From Emydura subglobosa (lineage: Eukaryota; Chordata; Testudines; Chelidae), in NCBI GenBank assembly GCA_007922225.1, contig ML680005.1:124001-188000 (forward strand): DNA of 64,000 nucleotides. Direction: 5' to 3'. The notes under the pieces are model-generated. The model did no database searches, had not been told where the DNA came from, and saw only the letters and a program-made list of their open reading frames with translations. A program made the position numbers and the translations under genes. Below, piece by piece: positions 12,540-24,600 of this stretch; positions within the stretch are counted from its first letter, which is position 1; each line of letters starts with the position of its first letter.

Positions 12540-12960
12540 ATCATCATGGACAGCTCAATGAAACCTTGGCTTAATGTGCAGCGGTGGACATGAAAGCAAA
12601 CAAAATGTCAGGATGCACAAGGAATGGAATGAAGAATGATACTCAAAACTAATGCCATTATATAAACCAATGGCATGCCCTCACCTGGAACACTGTGTGC
12701 AGTTCTGGTCACCCCATCTCTAAAAATATTCAACAAAGTTAGGGCATTCAGAGATGAGTTAAAAATAGGATTAGAAATTGGAGATACTTCTGTAAGAGGA
12801 GAGAGTGAAAAAATCAGGATTGTTTACCTTCTAAAGAAGAAAAATAAGAGAAGGATAGAGGAATACAAGATAAGGAAAGGGATCAAGAACGAAAAATCAA
12901 GCATTTCTATTTACTCTCTCGTAACAAAGGAACAAGGGGATAGCCAATGAAATTAAAAAG
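12540..12960 (+). repeat. Old CR1/L3-like LINE fragment
   Basis: The stretch 'ctcacctggaacactgtgtg' then 'cagttctggtcaccccat' encodes the LEHCVQFWSPH pattern, the same conserved block seen as LEYCVQFW in younger CR1 copies. Other frames are broken by many stops, so this is an ancient copy. Confidence 0.6.
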
Positions 12961-13490
12961 GCAGCCTAGCCTACTCAGAAGTGATAAAAGGACTTTAACA
13001 AACAATACAGTCAACCACCATAACCTCCTCCTCTAGTCAGTACAAAGTGCTGCTGTTAAAATCTCCTTCCTTATCCTTTGTTTGATTGCACCATGTCCTT
13101 TTTCAATCCCTCCACCAGCTCCCCTTCCTCCACATCAGAATAGAAAAACCATGCTCTGATCTCCCAGATCTACTCACTTCTCTCTAGGTCTAGTTTTGTT
13201 CACTGAGAGCTGCAAGTCTGGGAAACGTATTCCCCCTTTGCTTTTCTATTGCATTATCAAGCTCTCTCATTAGCTGGGATGTAGTGTGTGCACAGACACA
13301 TTTCTCCCTTCAAACAGATAAAAGGACTCCACTGAACTACAAATTCCCTGCTTACCTCTCTTCCCCATTTTTCGGATTTGTTCAGCATACTCTTTTGGCA
13401 GAGTTAGTAGAAGAAGCCAGCTCTCTGAAGCCTTTCTGACTCTCACTGCCTTCATTACAGAAGTACAAGGCCCTGGGAGATGGAACCTCA
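12961..13490. other. Intergenic, nothing recognised
   Basis: I see no repeat or gene that I can name. Confidence 0.5.
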
Positions 13491-13735
13491 GGTATGTCTA
13501 CACAACAGTACTCCGGTGCCAGATTGCTGCATGTGTAGACACCCCCATGCCATCTGTAATCTAGCTAGCTCGGGTACCAAATGCAGTGAATCTGCAGCAG
13601 CATAGGCTAGCCACCGAGTACAAGGCCATCAGGAAATCAGGCAGCTAGCCCATCCTGCCACAGCTTCACTGCTACTGGTAGCTAGCTCCGTCAAAGCTAG
13701 CTCGGGTACGTCTACATAGGCAGCAGTTGCACTTT
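13491..13735. mobile_element. Small inverted-repeat element, 'tatgtctacactgca' family
   Basis: Begins with ggtatgtctacacaacag and ends near 13720 with 'gggtacgtctacataggcag'. The interior repeats 'gctagctcgggta' twice (13561-13575 and 13696-13711). There is no coding capacity. Confidence 0.5.
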
Positions 13736-13865
13736 GATTTCAGTACAGACTCTCAGTGACTGAAGCAGGAGGAAATGGAGGGCAACACAAATATTTCTTA
13801 CAGATAAAGCCACGGACAGCACCACAATTCCCAGTTCCCTGTCACCTGCAGGGTCTGAGCACCTG

Positions 13866-14075
13866 AGGGTATATCTACACTGCAATTAAACATCCATGGT
13901 TAGCCTGTGTCAGCTGATTCAGGCTCTGGGGCTGTTTAACTGCAGTGTAAATGTTTGGGCTCAGAGGGAGGGTCCCAGACCGAGCCCAAACGTCTGTGCC
14001 ACAATTAAATAGCCCCATAGCCTGAGCCAGCTAACTCAAGCCAGCCGCAGGTGTTTAATTGCAGCATAGACATAT
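13866..14075. mobile_element. Intact-looking inverted-repeat element
   Basis: The best-preserved copy of its family. The left end gggtatatctacactgcaat continues into taaacatcc; the right end read in reverse is ggatatgtctatgctgcaat and continues into taaacacc. The terminal inverted repeats are therefore close to 29 bases with a few mismatches. Internal words (gggctcagagggagggtccc and agaccgagcccaaac) are also roughly symmetric. It is about 210 bp and noncoding. Confidence 0.7.
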
Positions 14076-15254
14076 CCAGAGTGTACAGAGAGTCTCTGAG
14101 TCTAGACTCAGGCAAGTCAAACAAAGAGCTTGGGTTGTCAGCTTCCACACAGCGGCTTCCTGTCGGAGTGCTTCACAATGTATTTCCATGGAAACAGACT
14201 CATGCCTTTCCCGTTGCCAAGGAGATGCAGTCATTGCTTTATGAGACTGGGGAACATTGTCCTGAGAACATTTCAGGGTATTGAGGACCTTAGAGTGCCT
14301 AAATCCTGGAAGGGATTTATACTGACAGATCAACGCCCCCTAACTACACAGGCAGGAGACCCACATCCCCATTCCTGTTCTTCAGCTCCAATTTTGGGCA
14401 CTTTAGAAAACGTGCCAGATTATTTTCTACTGCTATTTTTGGTATCTAAATTTAAAGAGAGAATCTCAATTTAAAAAACACCTGTCTGAAAATCTTTCCT
14501 GCGACTGTCCTGGTAATGCCTTCCATTCTCTCTCCCACTAACTGAAATTGCAGAAAAACTAATTCACTCTTCTCCATGTGTTTCTCTTGGCTTTAGCCTC
14601 CACTTTGTATAGCACTGGTTGGTTGGCCAGGTACCCCCTGCCCATTCCCAGTCACCCGAGAGTAAGTCACTCTCTTGTGCAATAATAGAGGGGAAAATAT
14701 TTTTAAATAGGATTGTAAAGCCACAAAAAATGGTAGGGGGGTGCACATATTTCCCAATAAACAAGTCGTCTTCCTTCATGCTGCTTCTCCTGTCACAGCT
14801 CATCTGTGAACCAAGGAGACCTCTGGGGATGGGAAGAGAGCAGGCACATTGGTGTCTGAGGATCAGTGGCCAGGGCCCAAGCATAATTTTTTCAGGCCCT
14901 GTACAAACTTGTAACACGGGCCCCCTCCCACACACACATACCACAATCCCTCATCCCATACGTACAATCTCATGAGCCATGAAAAAAGTTTGAATTCTGA
15001 AATTACTGTTACATGTGCTACGTTTCTGAAAAATTCCCCCCTTTGCTATTTTTGTTTAACATAACACCCAGCCTGAGAGTCATACAAGTTTGCTGACTAT
15101 TTTGTAACTTTTTGGTCATTATAAAGGTATTATATCCTGTCAATGTCTTGATTTTTTTATTTTAATGGGCCAATGTGACTGCAAACATTTTATAATTAGG
15201 CCAATTAACTTTAAAGCTTTATTTTTCTGGCCTTTTTCATTGCAAAATCATGAA

Positions 15255-15878
15255 TTAACCCTCCAAAACTATATTCTCAAGGGTTACAAGAAAGTTACCA
15301 TTGTGTGGGTCACCTATCAGATTATTATCTCCTTGGAATGCTAAACCAAAGCAAGAAATAAGGCAACATCCAACAATCTTTCCAATTTCTTTCCATCTTG
15401 TAGCTCTTGTTAATATTTGTTTCTGAATCTCACTGTCCACTCCATGTCCACCTGACAGCCACTGCTGTAATTGCTTCCACTGGCAGTAGCAAGTTTTATG
15501 TTCTATGCTCTTTTCATGTTCAGGATGCTCAGTATATAGTTTACACCATTTTTTCACAATTGGTGAATACCCTTCATTTTTTGCCAGCATACTGCGTTGT
15601 TTAAGCCTCCCTTCAGGAAACAGCCTACATAGAAAACAATACAGTGCTTGGTTGGTAGCCCTCCAAACAAGCCAGTCTCTTAGTATCTTTTCTCTCTTGT
15701 TGGAAGTCTTACATTTGAGAAAAAATTCAGGAAAATTATGCCCATCAGCCTCTTTTGGCATTGACTTTGCTGGCTTCCGCATTTCTTCAGAGGTCAGGAC
15801 ACCAGACAGAACAATTTTTTGACGGATAGAATCTGTTATGTTTTCAGGCCACAAGCCTGGATCTTTGAAAAAACCCAA
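15255..15878 (-). pseudogene. hAT transposase N-terminal fragment
   Basis: A 207-codon uninterrupted frame. It has the TTF-type zinc-finger pattern of hAT transposases: a region around WLVWRATNQALYCFLCRLF gives the LYC..C..F signature, followed by W-K-L-...-EHPEHEKSIEHK (the HE-S--H histidine pair) and then a QKQILTRATRWKEIGKIV helix and NNLIGDPHNGNFL. This order (TTF finger, then the start of the DUF4371-like region) is known from ZMYM/hAT proteins. The frame stops where the catalytic RNase-H-like part should begin, and the leader peptide is in another frame, so it cannot make a full transposase. Domestication is possible but nothing shows it. Confidence 0.65.
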
Positions 15879-16084
15879 GAATCATAGTGTAGCACTACTC
15901 TCTCCTGCTTCTTGTAAACCTTCTGAATGTGGTGGTGCTAATGGTGATACTACCTGACTATCTTCAAGCATTAGATTGGTGTCCTTTAGCTTCTTTTAGT
16001 TCCCTTTCTTTTACCTCCTTACGTTTCTGGCTGCCTGATTTGTATTTATAGCCACCACCAGACATGGCAGTATGGCGTCTGTGT

Positions 16085-16365
16085 GAGAGACTAAGGCCAT
16101 GTCTATACTGATGGCGGCAAATTCGCCACCGCCAGATCGATCTTTCCAGATCAATTGAGCGGTCAGTGTAGACCCATTCAATCAATCAGGAAGTCGACTG
16201 AGTAAAACCACCCCATCAAGTAGCGTAGTGCTGCGTCCAGCACAGTGTAGACAGCGCGCAGAAGGGAAGCACAGCAGTCAATGTGAGTTACGCAAGCTAC
16301 TCTGCGTAGTTTGCGTAACTCCCATCGATTGCCACCGAATCGCCAGGTGAGTGTGGACCAGGACT
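16085..16365. mobile_element. Small inverted-repeat element near the hAT leader
   Basis: The left end is aaggccatgtctatactgat; the right end read in reverse is cctggtccacactcacctgg. The pair is imperfect but matches the family pattern (ggccatgtctacact). It lies just upstream of the transposase leader, within the larger hAT segment. Confidence 0.45.
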
Positions 16366-16974
16366 GAGTGAATTAGACACTCACTCACCTCCCTCCTGCC
16401 TAGGCACAAGGAACTCCAGGACGGGTAGTTCTTGATCTTGATATGATAGACCATGTCACAGAGAGAAGCACAAATCTCTCTGTCTCTCAGTCTCAAACTA
16501 CAAGTCCTAGTTTAACTGCACAAGCACACACACTCTATTCTAGAGAAGGGCCTGGGCTAGGCCAGTAGGCCCAGCAACTCACTGTTCAGAATGATGCTTG
16601 AGACTGCTCTAACACTGCTTCTGATTGGCTCCAGTAAATCTCACAGGATCTGGAGGATAGATACAGGGAAACAAGTTTCTATAAATATCCTCAGGCATGA
16701 TCTACAATTTAGCCTCAGATTTGTTCCTCCTGCTAATGGGGGTTGCAGCCTGGGCCGGGCCCCCAGGGCCTCCAGGCCCCAGTAAAGTGTACCCTATTTT
16801 CCCCCCTGTGGGAGCCCTGTCAGTGGCTGTGGTTAGTGAGCAATCTTAGTAGCTCACTAGATCACTTATTTCATGGCCTGTTTGGGGGACTGAGTAGGGA
16901 TTACCAGCATATTTTGGTATCTGGCCAGTCCATGAACTCCCAGGTATGCTGTGTATCTGTAAATGAGGGTTTTC

Positions 16975-17880
16975 ATAGATTTTAAAACCAGAAGGGACTG
17001 TTATGCATGATGTCAGATTAGATAATCATAACACAGGTGAAACGTCGTTCCCCAGTAGTTTCTGCATTGACCTCATAACATCTGTTTAAGATAGATCATT
17101 TAGAAAGACATCATACTTGGTATAAAGACTTCAAACCCACCATATCCTTAAGTAAACTGGACTATTAATTACCATTCCTGTTAAAAATGTGCACCTTATT
17201 TCTAATCTGAATTTGTCTAGCTTCAGCTTTCACCCATTGGAGCCCATTCTGCCCTTTTCTCCTGGATTAAAGGCCATCTACTATCAAAATCTTCCCATAC
17301 AGCTACTTATAGAATGTGACCAATTCATCCCTCAACTGTCTCTTTGTGAAATTAAATAGATTGATCTTTTTTAATCTCCCACTATTAAGGCAGGTATTCT
17401 AGACCTTAAGTCATCCTTGTAGCTCTTTTCTGAACCCATTCCAATTTTTCAACATCCTTTTTGAAGTTTGGACACCAGAACTGGATGCACTATTCCGTAA
17501 TGGTCTCACTAATACCGTATACAGAGGTATTATAACCCACCTACTCCTGTCTGGTATTCTTTTGCTTATACATCCAAGAATTGCATTTGCCCTTTTAGCG
17601 ACAGCATGGCACTGGGAGCTCATGTTAGTTGGTTATCTACTATGACACCTGAGTTCTTTTCAGCATCGCTGCATTCGAGGATACAGTGCCCCGCCCCATC
17701 CTGTGTGATGTTCATTCTTTGTTTCTAAATGTATAATGTTGTAGATTGCTGTTTATTAAAACTCATGGTGTTCAAATGATCCCATTTTACCAAGCAATCC
17801 AGATTGGTCTGCATAACTGACTTATCACCATTTATTTACCACTCCACCAATTTTTGTGTTGTCCTCTGCATATTTTATTG
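16975..17880 (-). repeat. CR1 LINE fragment
   Basis: The 3' end is at 16975 (tcatagattttaaaaccaga then agggactgttatgcatga). Moving toward 17880 it follows the CR1 order, with the minus-strand frame at 17411-17623 reading 'IIPLYTVLVRPL' and a preceding AKRANAILGCISKRI block (RANAILGCI is a CR1 hallmark). Many stops and indels. Confidence 0.85.
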
Positions 17881-18491
17881 GCAGTGATTTTATATTTTCT
17901 TCCAGATCTTTATTGATTTCTTCCAGATGTTATATTTTCTTCTGATCCCAGTATGAAGAAAGAGGGCATCAGTCCAAAATAGGGAATGTTTCTTGTGTTC
18001 CCTATATCCACACCCACTTTGAAATTCAGTCCAGAATGTGAATGGCAGTGCGTCAAGGTCAAGAGACAACCTGTGGGAAAAAGAAGGTAGATGGGAAATG
18101 TCATGCTTTTGCATCAGTAAAAGGGGACTGGATTTGACAACCCTTCCAGTCCCATGTTCCTATCAAAGGTGGTATTAGCATGGATGTTGAAGATACTTAC
18201 AACAGTAAGTCCTGGACCACCATGTCACACCGCATCCTTGTAATTTCCTCCTGAGGGTTGGTATTGAAGGTCTCACAGGGCTCTGGAGGTCGTAGGATTA
18301 GCAGGATAAACATCTGGGATTTTCGGTGATTTACAAAGGACTTCCTCAAGATGCATCCAGGCAAGACTGAAGTGATGCTGGTTCTAAAGGGGAAATGCTT
18401 CAAAGAACTGGCCAAAATGACTCCACCTTTAACTGAAGGCATACAGCCCCCAATCATCAAAATGGTGTGAAGCTTCATGGTCATGTTTGAT

Positions 18492-20680
18492 TTCATGGAT
18501 TCCAAGGACAAAAGAGACCCATGTGGTCATCTAGTCTGACCTCCTGTATAACACAGGCCATAGAACTCCCCCAAAATAATTCCCAGAGCAGATCTTTTAG
18601 AAAGATATCCAATTTTTATTTAAAAATTGCTAATGATGTAGAATCCATCATGACCCTTGGTAAATTATTCCAATGGTTAATTAACCTCACTGTTAAAAAA
18701 AAATTACACCTTATCTCCAGTCTGAATTTGTGTAGTTTCAACTTCCAGCCACTGGATCTCATTATACTTTTCACATTACTTAGATTAAAGAGCCCATTAT
18801 CAAATATTTGTTCCCTATACAGGTACTTACAGACTGTAATCAAGCCACTTCTTAACCTTCTCTTTGTTAGACTCAAGGAGCTCAATCTATTTAGCTTATC
18901 ATTGTAAAGCATGTTCTCTAATCCCTTAATCAGACTCATGGCTTTTCTCTGAACCCTCTCCAATTCATCAACATCATTCTTGATTTGTGGCCCCCTGAAC
19001 TGGACACAGGATTCCAGCCACAGTCACACCAATGCCAAATACACACAGGTAAAATAACCTCTCTACTCCAACTCAAGATACCCCTGTTTATACACCCAAG
19101 GATTGCACTGGCCACAGTGTTGCACTGGTAGCTCATGTTCAACTGATTATCCACCACTACCCTAAATCTTTTTCAAAGTCGCTGCTTCCCAGGATAAGAG
19201 TCTTCCATCCTGTAAGTATGACCTACATTTTTAAATCCTGGATGTATACATATACATTTAGCCATACTAAAACACATATTGTTTGCTTGCACCCAGCTTA
19301 CCAAGGAATCCAGATTGCTCTGTATCAGTGACCTCTCCTCTTCATTATTTACCACTCCTCCAATTTGTGTCTCATCTGCAAACTTTATCAGTGATGATTG
19401 TATGTCTTTTTCCTGGTCCTTGATAAAAATGTTAAATAGCATTGAGTCAAGAACTGATCCCTGGGAACCCCACTAGAAACACATCCATTTGATGATGAAT
19501 CTCCATTTACAATTACATTTTGAGACCTCTCACTTAGCCAGCTTTAAATCGATTTAATGTGTGCCATGTTAATTCTATATCAGCCTAGTTTTTTAATCAA
19601 AATGTCATGTAGTACCAAGTCAAACGCCTTACAAAAGTCTAAGTATATCACATCAACATTATCTTTATCAACTATCTAATCATAATTGTTTTCTGCTTTG
19701 TGAAACTGGCCTTTTTAAAGCACCACGTATATATATATATATCACTGGTCTGGACTTTATTTTGCTTGCACATTATAAATGTGATTAAGTCATGATCACT
19801 TGTACCTAAATTATCGTTATTTTTTAGTTCTGTGATCAGTTCCTCTTTATCTATTAAGACGAAGCCTAGTACAGAACTCCCTCATGTTGAATGCAACACT
19901 TTTTGAATTAGGAAATTATAATTTATAATATTTAGAAATTGCAAGGATATTTTAGTACTGGCAGCATGACACCTCAAGCATATGTCACTCAAATTGAAGT
20001 CCCTCATGATCATTCAGCTTATTTTCTATACATTATAGATAGGATGGCTGATTCCTTGTGCACCTGTTTCCTAGAGTGATTTGGTGCTCTGTAGTAAACA
20101 CCAACTAATACTCCCATCACGTGCTTTATCTGTTAGGACATTGATCCATAGGCTTTCAAGATCATTTTCTTCTAAGTTATCAGTGACATGGAACCATATA
20201 ATGCCATTTTTGACAAAGTGCCACTCCCTCTCCCCTTTTGCCCACTCAATCATTCCTAAATAGGTTATAACCACTGATTTTAACATTCAACCACGAGAAT
20301 CATCCCACACGGTTTCAGTAATACCCACTAGATCAAATTTTATGCTCATAAACAAGCAATTCCAAATCCTCGTTTGTTACCCAGGCTCCCAGCCTTGATG
20401 TATCGGCAACTCAAGAATTTCTTCTCTCCATGTCCTTTATTTCCTTAATTTTGTTCTCACAATCTCAAGTTTGTACTGAGTGCTCATAGCTTCCCTCCCC
20501 TTTTGTTATTAGTTTAACGCTCTCCTGACAACTCTAGCCAGCCTATCCCCAAAAGGATTGGTCCCCCTTCTACAGACATGGAGGCCATCCAAACAATACA
20601 ATCCCCTCCTCTCATAGGATGTGGACCAATGTTCCACAAAACCAAAACCTTCCATCCTACACCACTTCAGACCCTTGTAA
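18492..20680 (-). repeat. CR1 LINE, long decayed copy
   Basis: Over 2 kb. The minus-strand frame 18963-18616 holds the RT C-terminal block (MERVQRKAMSLIKGLEN...LINHWNNLPRVMMDS), and 19442-19173 holds the RT core (MLFNIFIKDQEKDI, then LIKFADETQIGG), where the catalytic FADD is now FADE. The 3' tail at 18492-18560 is typical. A (TA)n tract lies near 19728-19741. The 5' part to about 20680 is noncoding here. Confidence 0.85.
19728..19741 (+). repeat. (TA)n tract
   Basis: 'gtatatatatatatatca' inside the CR1 copy at 18492-20680. Confidence 0.85.
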
Positions 20681-20867
20681 AGTATACATAAAGTTTAGAT
20701 AAATTAAGTCACTGTGTTACTGTACCAAACACCACATATGTTCTTATGTTCTTAAATAACACAAAGATAGTCTTCCAATCCAGACTGGATGCCATTCCGG
20801 AACATATGGTTTAGCAAAACAACAAGTTATGCTTTAGTCACACACAAGCTATTTGGTCAATACAGAG

Positions 20868-20965
20868 GTAACAGGGTGAAATGTTCTGACCTGTGCTATA
20901 CAGGGCGTCAGACTAGGTGATCCAATGGTCCCTTCTGGCCTTACACTCTGTGTATCTATGAATAA
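20868..20965 (+). repeat. CR1 3' tail
   Basis: Contains 'ctgtgctatacagggcgtc' then 'agactaggtgatccaatgg' and 'tcccttctggcctta', the CR1 3' terminal module, and then 'tgtatctatgaa'. Confidence 0.8.
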
Positions 20966-22042
20966 TCATTTATTGCAAGATTTCTTATGCCTTCCTCTTC
21001 AGCTGATGACGGCCACTGTCAGTACACGAAGTTGTCCCTAGGGTCTGATTTGGACCTGTCCCTATGTACTTCTAAAGGGAAAAACAAACAAAAAACCCTT
21101 AAACACTTCCAGCTCTTCATTTTCTACCATAAAAACCAGAAGAAGAGGGAGCAGCCTTTTTTATTTTTTAAATTATCTATGATCCCTTTTAAGAGTCATT
21201 CCTCATTGAACTGCCTAACATTCCCAAATTCAGCTCCACTTCTCCACCATGACATAACCTTGAAACTAAAGAATTTTACTCAATTTCCATACATCATGTA
21301 TGCTGCCAGGGGAACACTGACCAATTGTTTTATTGTTTAAGAGAACCCAACATGTACAAAATATGTTTTTTAAAACTCTTGTAAAATTTCACCAAATCAA
21401 GTCCAATTTTCATCAGATCACCAAAGGCACACTGTAATCTAAGGACTGTATCCCAGCCAATTGCATGTTTATACCATTTTCCACTTGAGGTACTAGAGCT
21501 GTGCAAACAACAACAAAACACACACAAAAATGCATTTCTATAATTGCAAATTTGTATTTTCTTCTCCACTCTCTTAGTTCTTGAAAACAGTGGAACTAAA
21601 AATATTTCACTCCCACAGAATGTGCCAAATTTCCAAGCAAAGAGTAAAAGATTGACAAAGTTAAAAGCATGTGAAAATAATCCATTTATAAATAGACATA
21701 CCTTTGCAACCTCAACTATAGGCTTAACTTTTTTTAAAAATGTGAGATTTATACACAAATGAATAAGAGAACATCTATCCATGGCCCTTGACACTTATCC
21801 CTGGCAAAGGTGGGGACAAATGTTGTAATAATAGGACGGACTGATAGAGTGAGACTAAATTATGAAAGGCTTTGAAGGTAAGGACAGGAAGTTTGTGTCT
21901 GATACGTTGGAGGAGCCAATGGAAGGACTAAAAAGAAGGGTGACAGAGTGCCAGGCCAGGAGATGAACTTCGCAGCAGTATTCTAAATAGATTTGTAGGG
22001 AAGCAAGGTTGATAGTTGTCAAGGCCAGAGAGGAGGTCACAA
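20966..22042. other. Intergenic; one possible dispersed repeat
   Basis: No gene recognised. The 154-codon minus-strand frame at 21330-21794 looks like chance (biased composition, no motif). About 21840-22040 (gaaaggctttgaaggtaagg then ggagccaatggaagg) resembles a widely dispersed vertebrate repeat whose family I cannot name. Confidence 0.35.
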
Positions 22043-22335
22043 GCCATGTCTACGATACCACTTATCCCAGAAAAAAAATTATATCACTCACGGTGTAAAA
22101 AAAACACCCAGAGTGATATACGTTTTGCTGGCATAAGTGGCAGTGTGCACAGCGTTATGTCGGCAGGAGAGCATCTCCCGCTGACATAGCTACCACCACT
22201 CGTGGAGCTGATTTTATTATGTTAATGGGAGAACTCTCTCCCGTCAGCATAGAACAGCAACAAAGGCAATTTTATAGTGGCACAACTGCATCAGTACAGC
22301 TGTGCAGCTGTAAGCTCGCTAGTTTAAACATGGCC
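22043..22335. mobile_element. Small DNA transposon with 'gccatgtctac' ends
   Basis: Begins agccatgtctacgatacc and ends gctagtttaaacatggcc. The internal palindromic pairs (tgtcggcaggagagcatctc with cccgctgacatagctacc; ctctctcccgtcagcatag) are typical of a common turtle-type element of about 290 bp. Noncoding. Confidence 0.65.
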
Positions 22336-24150
22336 ACAGTACTTAAGTCATGAAATGACTTTCCTCTGCCACCACGCTGACCACATCACCCACTTTCTTC
22401 AATTCCTCCATTAGTTTTGTCACTGCACACTAACTGCCTCACACTTCTTATCCAGCAAACATCCTTGATCTCCCCCTTGAAACCCAAGGGACACTTATCC
22501 ACTACATAAGGTGCCAATGCTGCCAGCAGACACTAAATCCCAGAACACCCACCACATTACTCATTGTGAGATGAGAACATCTAGTAGTCACTATATATGG
22601 CATGAATACATTCTGGAGAGCACAATACAAATACTTATTAGGATGAGCTACAAAGACATGTATGTCTATTTTAGTTATTTACATTTGTCTAAAAGTAATT
22701 AACTAAGCAGGATTATGGCACTTGTACACAAATTAAATATTTACAAAGATAGAGTTATCCATAATAAAAGACTTACAGATCCTCCCCATTTCAAAATATG
22801 AACCCTTCCAGAAAACTCTAGGAAAAGAGTTGAGTCTTACAGCCTGTCTTGAATGTTACAACTAAGGCCCTATTTCATTCGCGATAATGCGGAAATTGCA
22901 GATCTCACAATATTAGGCTTCCACCACAATTTTTAGTTTAATTAGCTTATTTTGCACAATCTGCAATTTTGTATACATTTTGAGTATGCAGTTAGGACTG
23001 CACTAACATTCAATGCCTATAAAATGTAAGAGGCTAAAGGACTGTACTCGATTTCTACAGCAGTTGTGTTAAGACTTTTAGTCTTCTGAATTTTATATTG
23101 TACCAGTCACTTTTTTAAAAAAAATAATGTAATATAGTTGCAGCAAAATGTCTGATTTATCAAAAAAATAAGCAGGCATAACATAATACTTGAGTGTTTA
23201 TATCGTTCCAGAAAATTTTTCTTAAACAAATAGATCTACTCAGGCTTTTCCAAATTACTGCTATTAATAAAGGTCCATTATTACTTTTCCACAATTTTCT
23301 GTCTTGTTTGCAATTCAACCACAAATATTTGAAGACCATCCCGTGATTCAAGTAGGACCTTAGTTATTACAGTCCAAGCTTTGTTGGACAGGGGTTGGGA
23401 TGCTAGCAAGTTCCAGGGTCAGAGGGCACCTTAAGAAAAATACCCTCCCCTCCAGTTTCCTTCGGTTTAAAGCATGGGGCTATTTACCTTGAGGTCTCCC
23501 CCTGAACACCACTGTAGTAACCTCACACTGGGAGACAGGCAGGGCCCAAACCTTTTAGAGCTTTGTAGGTCAAAACCAACACTTTAAATTCCACACCAAA
23601 ACTCCTCTGACTCTCAAACACCAATGCAACATGCTCTCTGTATGAAACACAAGTTTAGCAGGCAAACTCATTCAGCAGTAACTTCAGTTTCCAGATGACT
23701 TTAAGGTGTAAGCCAATGTAGAGCACACTGCAGTGATCTAGTATAGAGGTGACAAAGACAGGGACAACTTTAATGAGGTCTCAGAATTGGAAAGCAAAGG
23801 TTGCATCCCCACCAAGCGTAGATGGGAAAAAGCAATTTGGCCACAGCTGCTCCTGGGACATCCAGTGGCTGCCTAAGACCTAACACGGTCCCAAACAGGC
23901 AAACAAGAGTGAGAAATGGCAGATGCACTCCCTTGACTAAGCAGTCTGATATAATCACTACCATTTTTTGAAGCTGCTTCCCCCAACCTTCCAGCATTAC
24001 CTCATTCTTAACCAGGTTGAGCCTCTGCCAGCCAGCTTTCATCCATGCCCTAGTCTTAGCAAGATATTGAGCAAGAGTTCATCAGAAGAAGTCTACAAGT
24101 AAAGACTTTAAGCCTTTCTAAAAGGCATGCTTCTTGGGCTGGATGCAGGA
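22336..24150. other. Intergenic; dispersed repeat at 23540-24060
   Basis: The first 1.2 kb shows nothing that I recognise. From 23540 (cttttagagctttgtaggtc then aaaaccaacactttaaatt) to about 24060 there is an old dispersed repeat with the phrase 'agtttccagatgactttaa' and 'gtagagcacactgcagtg'; I know this phrase pattern from interspersed repeats but cannot name the family. Confidence 0.4.
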
Positions 24151-24151
24151 A

Positions 24152-24240
24152 TTCACTATGGCATTCTCTGACCTGTCTCATGCAGTAGGTCAGACTAGAT
24201 GATCATAATGGTCCCTTCTGGCTTTAAAAATCTATGAAGT
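24152..24240 (+). repeat. CR1 3' tail
   Basis: Holds 'gcagtaggtcagactagatg' and 'atcataatggtcccttctgg', the CR1 3' module. Confidence 0.8.
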
Positions 24241-24309
24241 AGTTTGGTTGCACCAATTGGACTGGACAAGATGATGACTGAAAACTTAATACCTCAAGAT
24301 TTAATAACC

Positions 24310-24600
24310 AGAAGTGGAATTTAGACAAATTCAGACTAGAAATAAGGCACACATTTTTACCAGTGAGGGTAATTAACCATTGAAACAACTTACCTGAGCC
24401 ACAATAAATTCTCCATCACTTGGGATCTATAAAGCAAGACTGGGCGTCTCTCTCTTTACAGCATGCTCTAGCTCAGCCAGAAGTGATGAACTTGATGCAG
24501 GAATCACTGCAAGAGATTTTCTGTCCATGTTGTGCAAAAGGCCAGACTGACTGATCATAATGGACTCTTCTGGTCTTGAAATCTATCAAATTGTTATCGT
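24310..24600 (+). repeat. CR1 3' fragment
   Basis: Second CR1 3' end in the same orientation: 'cagactagaaataaggcac' ... 'gtgagggtaattaaccattg' ... 'ggccagactgactgatcata' ... 'ggtcttgaaatctat'. Distinct from the copy 100 bp upstream. Confidence 0.75.

Larger units (their letters stand above)
14870..16790 (-). mobile_element. Decayed hAT-type DNA transposon, minus orientation
   Basis: The start of the segment is cagggcccaagcataat at 14871, and a GC-rich stretch near 16755 (gggcccccagggcctcc) may be its other end. It contains a transposase fragment (15255-15878, minus) and, in another frame further upstream, a lysine-rich leader starting MSGGGYKYKSGSQKRKEV (minus strand, from about 16065). That leader style is typical of hAT transposases of the ZMYM-like group. 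The catalytic C-terminal half is missing. The exact ends are uncertain. Confidence 0.5.

Noticed and set aside
21330..21794. 154-codon minus-strand frame as a gene
   Set aside because: Phenylalanine-rich, AT-driven composition without motifs or splice context.
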